A DNA stretch of 64,000 bases from Candidatus Barnesiella excrementigallinarum (GTDB lineage: Bacteria > Bacteroidota > Bacteroidia > Bacteroidales > Barnesiellaceae): contig DXFL01000023.1 in assembly GCA_019114445.1 (NCBI GenBank), positions 124,001 through 188,000 on the forward strand, given 5' to 3'. A program made the translations under genes and the position numbers. Position 1 is the first letter of the stretch; the number at the start of each line of letters is the position of its first letter. Under the pieces are notes generated by a model. It did no database searches. It had not been told where the DNA came from and was given only the letters and a program-made list of their open reading frames with translations. Shown one piece after another: positions 1-9,500 of the stretch.

Positions 1-2714
1 TCGGGATTGGGGTCACCGATAATCACGCGGTCGTCGGTATTGATTATATCATCTCCATTTTGGTCGATGATTTTAATATCACCGGCTTGCGGCGCACCAC
101 CCGTACTCAAATCTTGTTTCACATTATAAGAACCTCCGTTTGCAGGCAAATCTTCTTCTTGGACGATTCCATCGGTTTGGTAACCAATAAACAGACCGGG
201 AGCATGATCTACCCAGAACAAGTTGGCATTACCGAAGTGGTTACCCAGTGTATTACCTTCATAAGCCACGATGTCCTCGTAAATACCGAAGTTTCCTCTC
301 GCAACACCCAAATTTTTAATCTTCGGATCGTTTTTACCGATGTTACCACCGAATGTCCACGTAAAGTCTTTCGTTTGGATAATATCGGCTTCGAGGCTGA
401 ATTCTACACCTCGGTTCAACATATTACCCGAGTTATAATAGATGGTGGGGAATCCGACGGAAGGCGGTAATATTCTGGAAATCAACAGGTCTTTGGTCTC
501 TTTGTTATAAAAGTCCAACGAACCTCTGAACCGGTTTTTCACCACGCCAAAGTCGAGACCTACGTTCCACGACTCGGTCGTTTCCCAAGTCAAACCTTCG
601 TTCTGCAATTTATTTACAGCCATTGCCAATTCTCTGTCGCCGGTAGCAGTTGCATAGTCGATAATTTGACTATAATTGGAGAAGCTGCTATACGGATCGA
701 TGGCCGAGTTACCGGTTTGTCCGTAACCTACTCTCAGTTTCAACTGGTCGAGCCATTGTACATTATCTTTGATAAAGTTTTCTTGTTCCATACGCCAAGC
801 CAACGAGAACGAGGGGAAGTAAGCCCAACGATGACCGCGGGCAAAGCGGCTCGAACCATCGGCACGGAACGAAGCCGTAGCCAGATAACGGCCTTCGAGG
901 AACGAGAGGTTCACACGACCCAAATAAGACATCAATTGATAGTCTCGTTGTACCGGTTCAGAAATCACCTGATTACTAGCTAAATGCATACCATCAATAC
1001 CAAAGCTCAAATTGGAGAAATCACGACCGGTCATGATGTTATTCAAATAATTATAATCATCATACGTTACCGCACCGGTTACGTCCAAATCGAGGATATG
1101 TCCAAAGGTTTGGTGGTAGTTCAACATATTTTCTACCGTGATATTATATTGTCTCAAATCGGTTACACCCAAATAACCATTGTCGTTGTTTCCGCGGAAA
1201 GTCTCCAAGCCGAACCAACGGGAACGATTTTCGTCCCTTAAATTACCTCCGGTACGCAAGCTATAAGTAAGACCTTTCCATATTTTCCATTTCAAATCCA
1301 TCGAAGCACGGAAGGCATTTTCACTCGTTTGGTCGTCATAATCGTTCAACCAACTGAATACCGTAATTCTCTTTTCAAAAGCATCGGTTCCACTGCTCAA
1401 CGAGGGGTCGTCTGCCGGATATTCAAACGGTTGCGAAGTAATAGCCGTTACCGAAACCGAACCTTGTGCACCACCCGTGGTAGTACTACCCGACATCATG
1501 TCGTTTTGTTTCAACGAACCGCTCAACGACAAATCTACCGATACTTTGCTCGACAAATCCATCGACAAGTTGGCACGCAAGTCACCTTGTTTCAAACCGG
1601 TTTGTTTTACAATACCATTGATATCCTTGAACGAAGCCGATACAAAGTAGCGTACCTTATCGCCACCACCGTTCACCGATACCGAGTAACTTTGCGAGAA
1701 TGCCGAGCGATAAATTTCACGTTGCCAATCGCGTTCCAACAATACACGATAAGACAACGGATCGGTGGCATCGTATTTTCCACCCGAGAAGATATAACGT
1801 ACCTCGTTGCCTTCTTTGAAGAACTGGCGATCATCGGGACCGGCTTGTGCATTGCGATAATCGGCATAATCGCTCAAATTCAACATATCGTACAACCGGG
1901 TAGCATTGGCCACCGTAAAGTTGGCATTTACATTTACACGAGCTTTACCACTCTTACCTTTCTTGGTGGTAATTAAGATAACACCGTTGGCACCACGCGA
2001 ACCGTAAATGGCCGTGGCCGAAGCATCTTTCAAGACCTCGATACTCTCGATATCCGAAGGGTTCAAACTGCTCAACGGGTCGGAAGCTGTTTGGAAGTCC
2101 CCATCACCGAAAGCCGACGCTGCAAACTCACCGGTCGAAGCTTGGGGAATATTATCGATTACATACAACGGCTGGTTATCGCCACGCAACGAACTGGCAC
2201 CACGAATGGTGATAGAACTTGCGGCACCCGGCGTCGTATTGGTAACACCCACTACCAAACCGGCCACCTTACCTTGCAACAGGTTATCGACAGACAAACT
2301 CTTTACAGCATCGAGTTCATCGGGACGGATCGAAGCGATAGCACCTGTTACGTCGCTCTTCTTCACACTACCGTAACCTACGACAACCACTTCGTCCAAC
2401 AACTGGGCATTGTCGCTCATCTTCACGTTAATAACGGTTTTGTTACCAACCTTTACACTCTGTTTTTCGTATCCTATGTACGAAAAGACCAAAACCGAAT
2501 TCGGACCCGAAACCGTAATCGTATAGTTACCGTCTAAGTCGGTTGCCGTCGCTTTCGACGTACCTTGTTCCTGCACCGTAACACCCATCAAAGGTTCATT
2601 ACTATCACTGACAGTACCCTTTACGGTTATACTTTGTGCATACATAACCTGTACTCCTAATAGAAATACAGTCAAAACAGACAAAGTCTGTTTAAAAACA
2701 TTGTTTATTCCCAT
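1..2714 (-). CDS. SusC-like TonB-dependent outer-membrane receptor (C-terminus cut off by window edge)
   Basis: About 904 residues are visible; the gene runs off the left end. The start is the ATG at 2714, followed by a signal peptide ending near VMYAQ. Next comes a carboxypeptidase-regulatory-like beta-sandwich (ITVKGTVSD, then VLVFSYIGYE), the plug domain beginning with a VVVGYG motif and containing TIRGASSL, and then barrel sequence. This order is diagnostic of SusC receptors, which import oligosaccharides across the outer membrane with a SusD lipoprotein, using TonB energy. SusD is normally the next gene and would lie outside the window. The gene starts 11 bp after the GH18 gene ends, so it is almost certainly co-transcribed with it. 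Having the enzyme gene upstream of SusC is less usual than SusC-SusD-enzyme. The substrate is unknown; the GH18 neighbour suggests a GlcNAc-containing glycan. Confidence 0.95.
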   Translation of the reverse strand, partial: MGINNVFKQTLSVLTVFLLGVQVMYAQSITVKGTVSDSNEPLMGVTVQEQGTSKATATDLDGNYTITVSGPNSVLVFSYIGYEKQSVKVGNKTVINVKMSDNAQLLDEVVVVGYGSVKKSDVTGAIASIRPDELDAVKSLSVDNLLQGKVAGLVVGVTNTTPGAASSITIRGASSLRGDNQPLYVIDNIPQASTGEFAASAFGDGDFQTASDPLSSLNPSDIESIEVLKDASATAIYGSRGANGVILITTKKGKSGKARVNVNANFTVANATRLYDMLNLSDYADYRNAQAGPDDRQFFKEGNEVRYIFSGGKYDATDPLSYRVLLERDWQREIYRSAFSQSYSVSVNGGGDKVRYFVSASFKDINGIVKQTGLKQGDLRANLSMDLSSKVSVDLSLSGSLKQNDMMSGSTTTGGAQGSVSVTAITSQPFEYPADDPSLSSGTDAFEKRITVFSWLNDYDDQTSENAFRASMDLKWKIWKGLTYSLRTGGNLRDENRSRWFGLETFRGNNDNGYLGVTDLRQYNITVENMLNYHQTFGHILDLDVTGAVTYDDYNYLNNIMTGRDFSNLSFGIDGMHLASNQVISEPVQRDYQLMSYLGRVNLSFLEGRYLATASFRADGSSRFARGHRWAYFPSFSLAWRMEQENFIKDNVQWLDQLKLRVGYGQTGNSAIDPYSSFSNYSQIIDYATATGDRELAMAVNKLQNEGLTWETTESWNVGLDFGVVKNRFRGSLDFYNKETKDLLISRILPPSVGFPTIYYNSGNMLNRGVEFSLEADIIQTKDFTWTFGGNIGKNDPKIKNLGVARGNFGIYEDIVAYEGNTLGNHFGNANLFWVDHAPGLFIGYQTDGIVQEEDLPANGGSYNVKQDLSTGGAPQAGDIKIIDQNGDDIINTDDRVIIGDPNP

Positions 2715-2725
2715 TATATATAGAT

Positions 2726-5281
2726 TTAACGTTTAACTCGAAATTTAAAAACATCTACCCCTTCGGTCGATTTTACGCAAGCGACATATACTCCCGGAAC
2801 AAAAACCGAGGTGTGAATCGAATATTGCCGTCCCGAAACGTTTTCGTCGCGAAGGAGCATTCCCGAAACCGAATAAAACGAAACTTGCAACAACTCGGCA
2901 TCGGAGATCGACTCTACTATTATTTGGTTCGATTGGTCGCTACAAATAAGGTTAGTTTTTTTTTCGCTCTCTTTGGGCAGAACCGGCAATGCCGAAATTT
3001 CGGTAGTAGTAATAAGTGTATCTACATTGGCCGAAATTACAAGGTTGGCTGCACGAATCAGGCTCAACGGATCGGATACGGCTACATCGTTACCCATATC
3101 GAAGTACATCACCGTTCCGCTATTCTGTTCGAGAATAAAGTTCATCTTCTCTTTCACGCAATCCACCCCATTGAAGTGATAGGTTACCCCCGACATCGTT
3201 GCCGAGTTCATATCTGTAGTCAAATCGGGATTGGCTGCCACAACATTCTTATACCCCGAAACATTCGAACCGGTCGAAGCCGTAGTGGGGAACGACATAC
3301 CTATCTTCTCTTTCGGATATCCCCAAGAGATAAAGTTATTATACGCACCTACATAATTATTATAGGCAAACCAAGTGGTTTGCGGTCCATAGATTTGGAA
3401 CGTGTAATAATCGGGCAAGTCGATATACTTGGTCGGCAAATAATAGGCTACCGGATGAAGCGATACACTGAATACCTTATCTGCGGGGATAACGGCACGC
3501 AAAGCCTCTACCATAGGGCCATAACCGGTATTCCAACGTTGGTCTCCGCGGTACAACCACTCAAAGTCCACATCTACGCCATCGCAATAGGGCAACAATT
3601 CGGCTACGTCCGAGGCCAATTGTTCACGCCATTCGGCTTTCGAGATATTCGACAACCAAATTTTATTTCCATTGGCATCTTTATCCGACGAAATCAAGCC
3701 GATACGGATTTTATAACCCCGATGCCCCTTGTACATCTCCCGAGCATTGTTCAACAACTCTTTCCAACTGCGGGTATCTTTTCCGGGATTTTCTTTATCA
3801 TCGAATTTCCAATACGACAACAGATAAATAGCTCCGTCGCCTCCACCCGGGAAGGTAAGGTCGCGCGAAGTACCGGCCGCATCTTGTTTTGCATGGGACA
3901 GCGTGCGGCTATTACCCCATACCATCACTTCGTCGATATAGCCCTTGAAGTTCTCACCTATCACGGCATTGGCCGTGGTACTATGAATTGTAAAATCGTC
4001 GTCGGGATCGACGGTCGATATGGTAGAAGCCGTAGATTCTTTTGCCCCGGCACCGGTATATAATTTAATACGGGAGACAGCACGACCCGAAGTAGAAACG
4101 ATGGCAACCCCGATGTGCTCCCAGCCCGAAGCGGTTAAAGCATTTTCAAAATTATAGGTATAGCCGTTTACAACGACCAACAGTTCTTTCTTCGCCTCGT
4201 CGCCCAGTTTAATCGCCAACTGGTTGTTGTCGTCGCTCTTGTTAAAGATGGCTGCACCTGTATTCCACGATTCGATATTGATCCACGCTTCGATAGCCGC
4301 ATAATTCAAGGTAGGCAATCCCAAATTGGCATTCAACACCTTGTCGCCCACACTCATACCGGCACCCTCGCCATTGAAGTGAGCCACACCGCTACGGCCT
4401 TCATATTCGGCTACGTACGAAGCATTCGTGAGGGTTCCTTGATTATCGGGATAGGTCATTGTAATCTCTCCCGTGTAACCCGACACTTGACCGTCGAGGA
4501 AAATCAAGTCGTTGGTAAGCAAGTGCATATCGCGGTCTATTTGCAACCGGTCGCAATGGCGTACAAACGACGAATACCCCGAAACGACCCGATATTTGAA
4601 ATATTCGTTATCGGTTACCGCCTCGCGGGTTACATTCACAGGAGTGCCATGATGTGCCAATTTGTAATCGACAATATCCTCGCACTGGTCTTGATCGAAT
4701 TTATAATAGAAAAGTAAATTGTCATATTTAGGGTGAAACTTATTCACCGTATTGCGGAACATCAGATTTTCGGGCTCCGCTCCGGGCATTTCGGTGTTCC
4801 AAAAACGAAACTCGTCGATACGCCCCTTAAAACTCTCGCCAATTACAAAAGGCGAATCCGATTCCGGGATTACAGCCCCCGATGCATTAGCCTTCCATGC
4901 TTTCACACCGTTGGTCCATACATCAATTCCATTGTCAAAAGCCGAAATCGTAAGTTGGGTCCACGCATTTACCGGGAGGTCGGTCGACACGGTAATCTCT
5001 TGTGCAGCCGTTTTATAAATCAACTGCCCCGTAGACCCCAATCGCAAAGAGAACTCTTCGGTTCCATTGCCCCGTTTAAATACATAGGAATTTTCTACCC
5101 ATTCCGAAGGGTTTACCAAAAATTGTACCGAATACAAACTTAACTGGTTCAATTCCGAGATAGTCCCGCAATCGACCTTACCATCGCCATTCAAGCGCAA
5201 TGCAAAGTTTGTAGTCTGTGAAAATGCCGAACCTGCGCATAACAAGCCGACAAAAGCAAGGAAAAGAAATTTTGTTCTCAT
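2726..5281 (-). CDS. secreted GH18-family glycosidase with two LamG-like domains and T9SS sorting domain
   Basis: 851 residues. A signal peptide (about 1-22) is followed by a LamG/concanavalin-like domain (about 24-170) and a second one (about 310-470). A GH18 barrel follows, holding the signature DGVDVDFEW with the catalytic Glu near residue 574. The C-terminal about 75 residues have the Por/T9SS sorting-domain pattern ending in a basic FKFRVKR. GH18 enzymes cleave beta-1,4 linkages between GlcNAc residues: chitinases, or endo-beta-N-acetylglucosaminidases acting on N-glycan cores. In Bacteroidales the second role is common, but activity cannot be decided from sequence alone. The gene sits 75 bp downstream of another T9SS-type gene and 11 bp upstream of SusC. 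The T9SS tail implies surface display or release, rather than the lipoprotein anchoring typical of PUL enzymes. Confidence 0.88.
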   Translation of the reverse strand: MRTKFLFLAFVGLLCAGSAFSQTTNFALRLNGDGKVDCGTISELNQLSLYSVQFLVNPSEWVENSYVFKRGNGTEEFSLRLGSTGQLIYKTAAQEITVSTDLPVNAWTQLTISAFDNGIDVWTNGVKAWKANASGAVIPESDSPFVIGESFKGRIDEFRFWNTEMPGAEPENLMFRNTVNKFHPKYDNLLFYYKFDQDQCEDIVDYKLAHHGTPVNVTREAVTDNEYFKYRVVSGYSSFVRHCDRLQIDRDMHLLTNDLIFLDGQVSGYTGEITMTYPDNQGTLTNASYVAEYEGRSGVAHFNGEGAGMSVGDKVLNANLGLPTLNYAAIEAWINIESWNTGAAIFNKSDDNNQLAIKLGDEAKKELLVVVNGYTYNFENALTASGWEHIGVAIVSTSGRAVSRIKLYTGAGAKESTASTISTVDPDDDFTIHSTTANAVIGENFKGYIDEVMVWGNSRTLSHAKQDAAGTSRDLTFPGGGDGAIYLLSYWKFDDKENPGKDTRSWKELLNNAREMYKGHRGYKIRIGLISSDKDANGNKIWLSNISKAEWREQLASDVAELLPYCDGVDVDFEWLYRGDQRWNTGYGPMVEALRAVIPADKVFSVSLHPVAYYLPTKYIDLPDYYTFQIYGPQTTWFAYNNYVGAYNNFISWGYPKEKIGMSFPTTASTGSNVSGYKNVVAANPDLTTDMNSATMSGVTYHFNGVDCVKEKMNFILEQNSGTVMYFDMGNDVAVSDPLSLIRAANLVISANVDTLITTTEISALPVLPKESEKKTNLICSDQSNQIIVESISDAELLQVSFYSVSGMLLRDENVSGRQYSIHTSVFVPGVYVACVKSTEGVDVFKFRVKR

Positions 5282-5356
5282 GGATATTATTTTTAAGAGA
5301 AAAAAGGAATAAAGCCGGGGATAACCCGTATCCCCGGTTTTATATTATTCACCAAA

Positions 5357-6364
5357 TTAAAGTATAACTTTCGTTGCTTTGTTGCCGTATTTTACGACAT
5401 AAGCGCCTTGCGACATGGGAACCTCTACAAAAGAGTCGAGTACCGTAACAGTTTTTACCAACGATCCGTTCAACGAATAGATGTATACTTGTGTACCCAT
5501 TTCCATTTCATTGAGGTAGATGTTTTGGTTATCCCAAGCAACGAAACCTTTTTGGGTTTCAACAGCATTGATTACCGTAGAGGTATTGTCGCCGGTAGGA
5601 GTATCCCAACCATCGAACATTACCGGGTCAAACTCGGGACATTCTGTGCTGGGGTTAGCTGTGAATTTAATCGAGGCGATGTAGATTGCACGATTCGAAA
5701 GGTTGTCATATCCCGGGAAGAAATATTTAATTCGCAAAGGAATATTTTCTTCTCCCACAATGGCGGTAGTATTCAAATCTTTAATCACAGGCCACCATTT
5801 AGTAACGTCGGGATAATATGAAGGAGTTTCAGGAACAGGAACATTCGTTGTTGCTCCACCAAAATTCCAAACAGAAACCGTGTGGTTAGAAGCAGTTGCA
5901 GGACCTACAATCTTAGAAACAAACTGGAAACGTACCGGAGTTGATACCGGGAAGTCGGTTCTAGTGTACATATTAACTGCTGCAAAACCAACCAATTGAC
6001 CGGCAGCTTCCAATTCGGGTTGTTCTTCACTGCCATAAGCCTTTATCAACAACATATTTCCATATTCCGTAGATACGATATGGCAACCTTTGTTAAACGG
6101 AGCTACACTGCTGTTGTCGCTCTTTACATTATTACCGGTCAAAATAGCCATTCCACCTGCTTCCATTTTGTCTTTGGTCCAGGTATTGATATCAGGGTTA
6201 GCGCCCTGTCCAGAATAACTAACAAGGTTGTATTGACCAACCTCTTTCTCAGAGAATTTCAAATAATCGGGAGTAATATCTTCATCTACTCCAACGGCTT
6301 GTACAAACCCAGCCGAAGCTAAACACAACGCTGAAAAAAGTAATGCTTTTGTTTTCATACGCAA
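5357..6364 (-). CDS. secreted protein of unknown function with T9SS C-terminal sorting domain
   Basis: 335 residues. There is a signal peptide (cleavage near VQA, about residue 23), a middle region of mixed beta-sheet character that I do not recognise, and a C-terminal block of about 70 residues. That block (IYLNEMEMGTQVYIYSLNG to the end) fits a type A T9SS sorting domain. It is the first gene of the unit that continues into GH18 and SusC, directly downstream of the hybrid regulator. Position suggests a surface glycan-binding or accessory protein, but no binding motif is visible. Either Met1 or Met3 could be the start; both precede the same signal peptide. Confidence 0.75.
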   Translation of the reverse strand: MRMKTKALLFSALCLASAGFVQAVGVDEDITPDYLKFSEKEVGQYNLVSYSGQGANPDINTWTKDKMEAGGMAILTGNNVKSDNSSVAPFNKGCHIVSTEYGNMLLIKAYGSEEQPELEAAGQLVGFAAVNMYTRTDFPVSTPVRFQFVSKIVGPATASNHTVSVWNFGGATTNVPVPETPSYYPDVTKWWPVIKDLNTTAIVGEENIPLRIKYFFPGYDNLSNRAIYIASIKFTANPSTECPEFDPVMFDGWDTPTGDNTSTVINAVETQKGFVAWDNQNIYLNEMEMGTQVYIYSLNGSLVKTVTVLDSFVEVPMSQGAYVVKYGNKATKVIL

Positions 6365-6407
6365 GAATTAAGAATTTAATAAATGAATAAATAAAATAAC
6401 TAAAATT

Positions 6408-6443
6408 GTTTACGTTTTCGTTTTCGTTCACGTTTACGTTTGC
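6408..6443. repeat. six-copy GTTTnC hexanucleotide repeat in the operon 5' leader
   Basis: Six in-register hexamers on the plus strand read GTTTAC, GTTTTC, GTTTTC, GTTCAC, GTTTAC and GTTTGC. They abut the -7 box and lie where transcription of the GH18/SusC operon should begin. They could be a tandem regulator-binding site or a length-variable tract; neither can be decided from one sequence. Confidence 0.8.
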
Positions 6444-6450
6444 AAATATA
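6443..6450 (-). promoter_or_regulatory. putative -7 box for the GH18/SusC operon
   Basis: The minus strand reads TATATTTG here, matching the Bacteroidetes -7 consensus TAnnTTTG, about 80 bp upstream of the first gene of the unit. No good -33 TTTG lies at the usual 19-21 bp spacing. A regulator-dependent promoter could tolerate this. The predicted start of transcription falls inside the adjacent hexamer repeat. Confidence 0.5.
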
Positions 6451-6545
6451 AATAGACGCCAAAAAAGCGAGGTTCAAAATCGTCTAAACAATGTTCGAAA
6501 TTATCTATTTCGTTTATTTACCGGCTATTTAGAGGGAATAACCGG

Positions 6546-9500
6546 TTATGCCGGAACTCCTGTTTTTCGTTGTTCTCGATATTCGCGAGGAGTGGTGGAG
6601 GTTACTTGTTTGAAACAGGTACTGAAATATCGGGAGTTGGAGAAGCCTGTACGCTCGGCTACCTCCGATATAGGCAAATCGGTGTCGACAAGAAGTTTCA
6701 TGGCCTGTTCTATTCTTATACGGTTGATTAAATCGTTTACGCCCAAACCGGTCAACGCTTTCACCTTATTATATAACGAAGCACGGCTCATACCCATTTC
6801 CACGGTAAGATATTTTACATCTAATTCGGAGCTATCCAAATTGTCGAGAATCACCTTATTGAGTTTCAGCAAGAACTGTTCATCGGCATTGCTGAACGCC
6901 TGCTCCTTAGGCACGATGGAAACCGGTGCGGCATTTCGGTAATAATTCTTTATTTGCTCCCTGTTCCACAGCAGGTTGCGTATAATGGACAAGAGCATAT
7001 CATCTTCAAAAGGTTTGGGCAAATAGAAATCGGCACCCAGTTTATATCCTGCCGAAAGGCTGTCGGGATTATCCCGAGCCGTCAACAAGATTACGGGTAT
7101 ATGGCTTACTTGGAGGTCGCTCTTCAACAACCGGCAAAATTCAAAACCGTCCATACGCGGCATCATGATATCGCTTATGACCAAATCGGGGGTATACTGG
7201 TGTACGATATGGAGCCCCTCTATCCCGTCTTCGGCGGTATAGATATGTTTGAACACCTCGCGGAAGGAATCTTTAATAAACGAGCGTATCTCTTGGTCGT
7301 CATCGACAATCAAGATCGTATAGTCGTGCAACGGGAAATCTTTCTCCGAAACCGCGCTTTCGGAAATTCCATCGTCGAGATACTCTACCATATTCAAGTA
7401 CATACCCGGAGCACACATTACCTCCTTGCCACTATCGACGAGAGGTAACTCAAACCAGAACGTGGCTCCTTTCTCGTCGTTGTTACAGGCTCCTATCTCT
7501 CCTCCATGCAATTCGAGCAAAGTTTTGGAATAAGAAAGTCCTATGCCGTTACCGCTCAACCGATGGTCGCCTTGATAGAAGCGGGTAAAGATGTGTTTCA
7601 GATCGTTATCGTTCAACCCTATACCTTCGTCCTTTACCGATATGCGCACATTATTTTCACGAAGTTCGGTCGAAACCCGCACCGTCGTTCCCTCCCCGCT
7701 GAATTTAAGCGCATTCATCAAGAGATTCGACAGCACAATTTCACACTTATCCTTATCGAACGATATTTCGCCGATAGCCTCATCGGGAGTAAACTGCAAC
7801 CCTATCTTTTTCGACTGGTACTCTTCGACAAAATCTTCGACAACCGAACGCACCCATTCATTCAACAAATGCGGCTGCAAATGCAAGGCCTCGTACCCGA
7901 CCTCCATACGGCGCATATCGAGAACCATGTTGATGATGTTGCGCATACGGCGAGCCTGCTTAAACATTTGTGTAAGGTGCGATTTAAGATTATCGTCGGA
8001 CAACGGATACCTCAACAATCGCTTCAACGGCGAATAGATGAGGGTAAGCGGCGTTCGCAACTCGTGGCTGACATTGATAAGGAACCGTACCTTATCTTCG
8101 TACACCTTGCGTTCCTGCTCTTTCATCTCCAACTTCAACCGATTGTCTTTCTTCCTAATGATATAGTAGATAGACAAAAGACAGATGGCGACAGCTACAA
8201 ACACGACGATAAAAATAAACCACGAACTCTTCCACCACGGCGGCACAACCTCGATTTGCAAAATGGCGACGGGAGGGCTCCAACTTCCATCTTCGGTACT
8301 ACACGAAGCCAGTATGCGATAGCTCCCCACCGGCAAAGAATAGAGGGAAAGAGTGTAATCGTAAGTCTCAATATCCGAATGGCTTAACCCTTCGATATGG
8401 AAGCGGAACATTTTTTTGCGGAATATATCTTTCTCCCGCACCATTGTCTTCAACGTCAACGACGTATAATTCCACGAAAGCCGCAATGTCCGCCCCGACT
8501 CCTCGGCCTCGGCCATTACCGATCGTCCGTCGAGCAGCACATCCGAAAGTTCTACCGACAGGGGCGATGGGGGCAACTCGGCTTTATTCATACTCTCGTC
8601 TATCCGTAGCAGGCCGGTAACGCCTCCCATATAAATATCCCGTCCATTGCGCGAAACCAATGCCGACTTGTGCAAATATTCATTCGATATGGCTCCGTCC
8701 GACTCCCCGTATATGAAAAACTTCCCGTCGGCAATGGCATAACGGAACAGCATACCATCGGCACCAAGCCATATATTGTTATCGGAATAAGACACTGCGG
8801 TAACCTCGCCAAACATATTGGTCTGTATTTCATTCAGTTCGTGTGTCTTCACATTGTAGTACAACAGTCCCTTGTTTGTTCCTATCCAGAAATTACCTTT
8901 GTCGTCGCAACAAGCCGCATTAACCATATACTGGTATCCCAACGGAAGAATACAAAATGCTTCATCACGCTTGTTATCGAGACGCAAAATATAATTGTGC
9001 CCAAACAGATAGGAAATATTTTTATCGGAATAAAACCGTTGTACAGCTCCGTAATAGCGCGAGGTATCGGCCACCTGTACCACCGAAAAAGAAGCATTTC
9101 TCTTGTTGTAAGTGTATATTTTGTCGGCAAAAAGGTGTATTTTGTCGGTATCGAAACAATCGACATTCACCGTAATACCCGAACGAATAATCTGCTCGTT
9201 GCGACGTTCGTCAAGAAATACAAAAGGTCGTAACTGCCCCGTCGACTTATCGAACAGGAAAAGACCTTTGGTGAATAAGTATATCAACAACTCCCGATCA
9301 CTGTACCGGGTTATCGATGCCACTTTACCGCCATAGGTCGCAGGATAATGTGTAAATTGGTTAGTCGACGGATTCAGCCGGTTTAAACCGCCGCCATCGG
9401 TTCCTATCCACACGATGCCATCTATATCTTCGTAAAGACACAATACGGTTTTGTCGCTCATTCCATACCTATTCCCGGGCGACACATCGCGATAGGTACG

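Noticed and set aside
2813-4063. 416-codon plus-strand frame inside the GH18 gene
   Set aside because: Antisense shadow of a gene with a clear catalytic motif; no promoter or ribosome-binding site.
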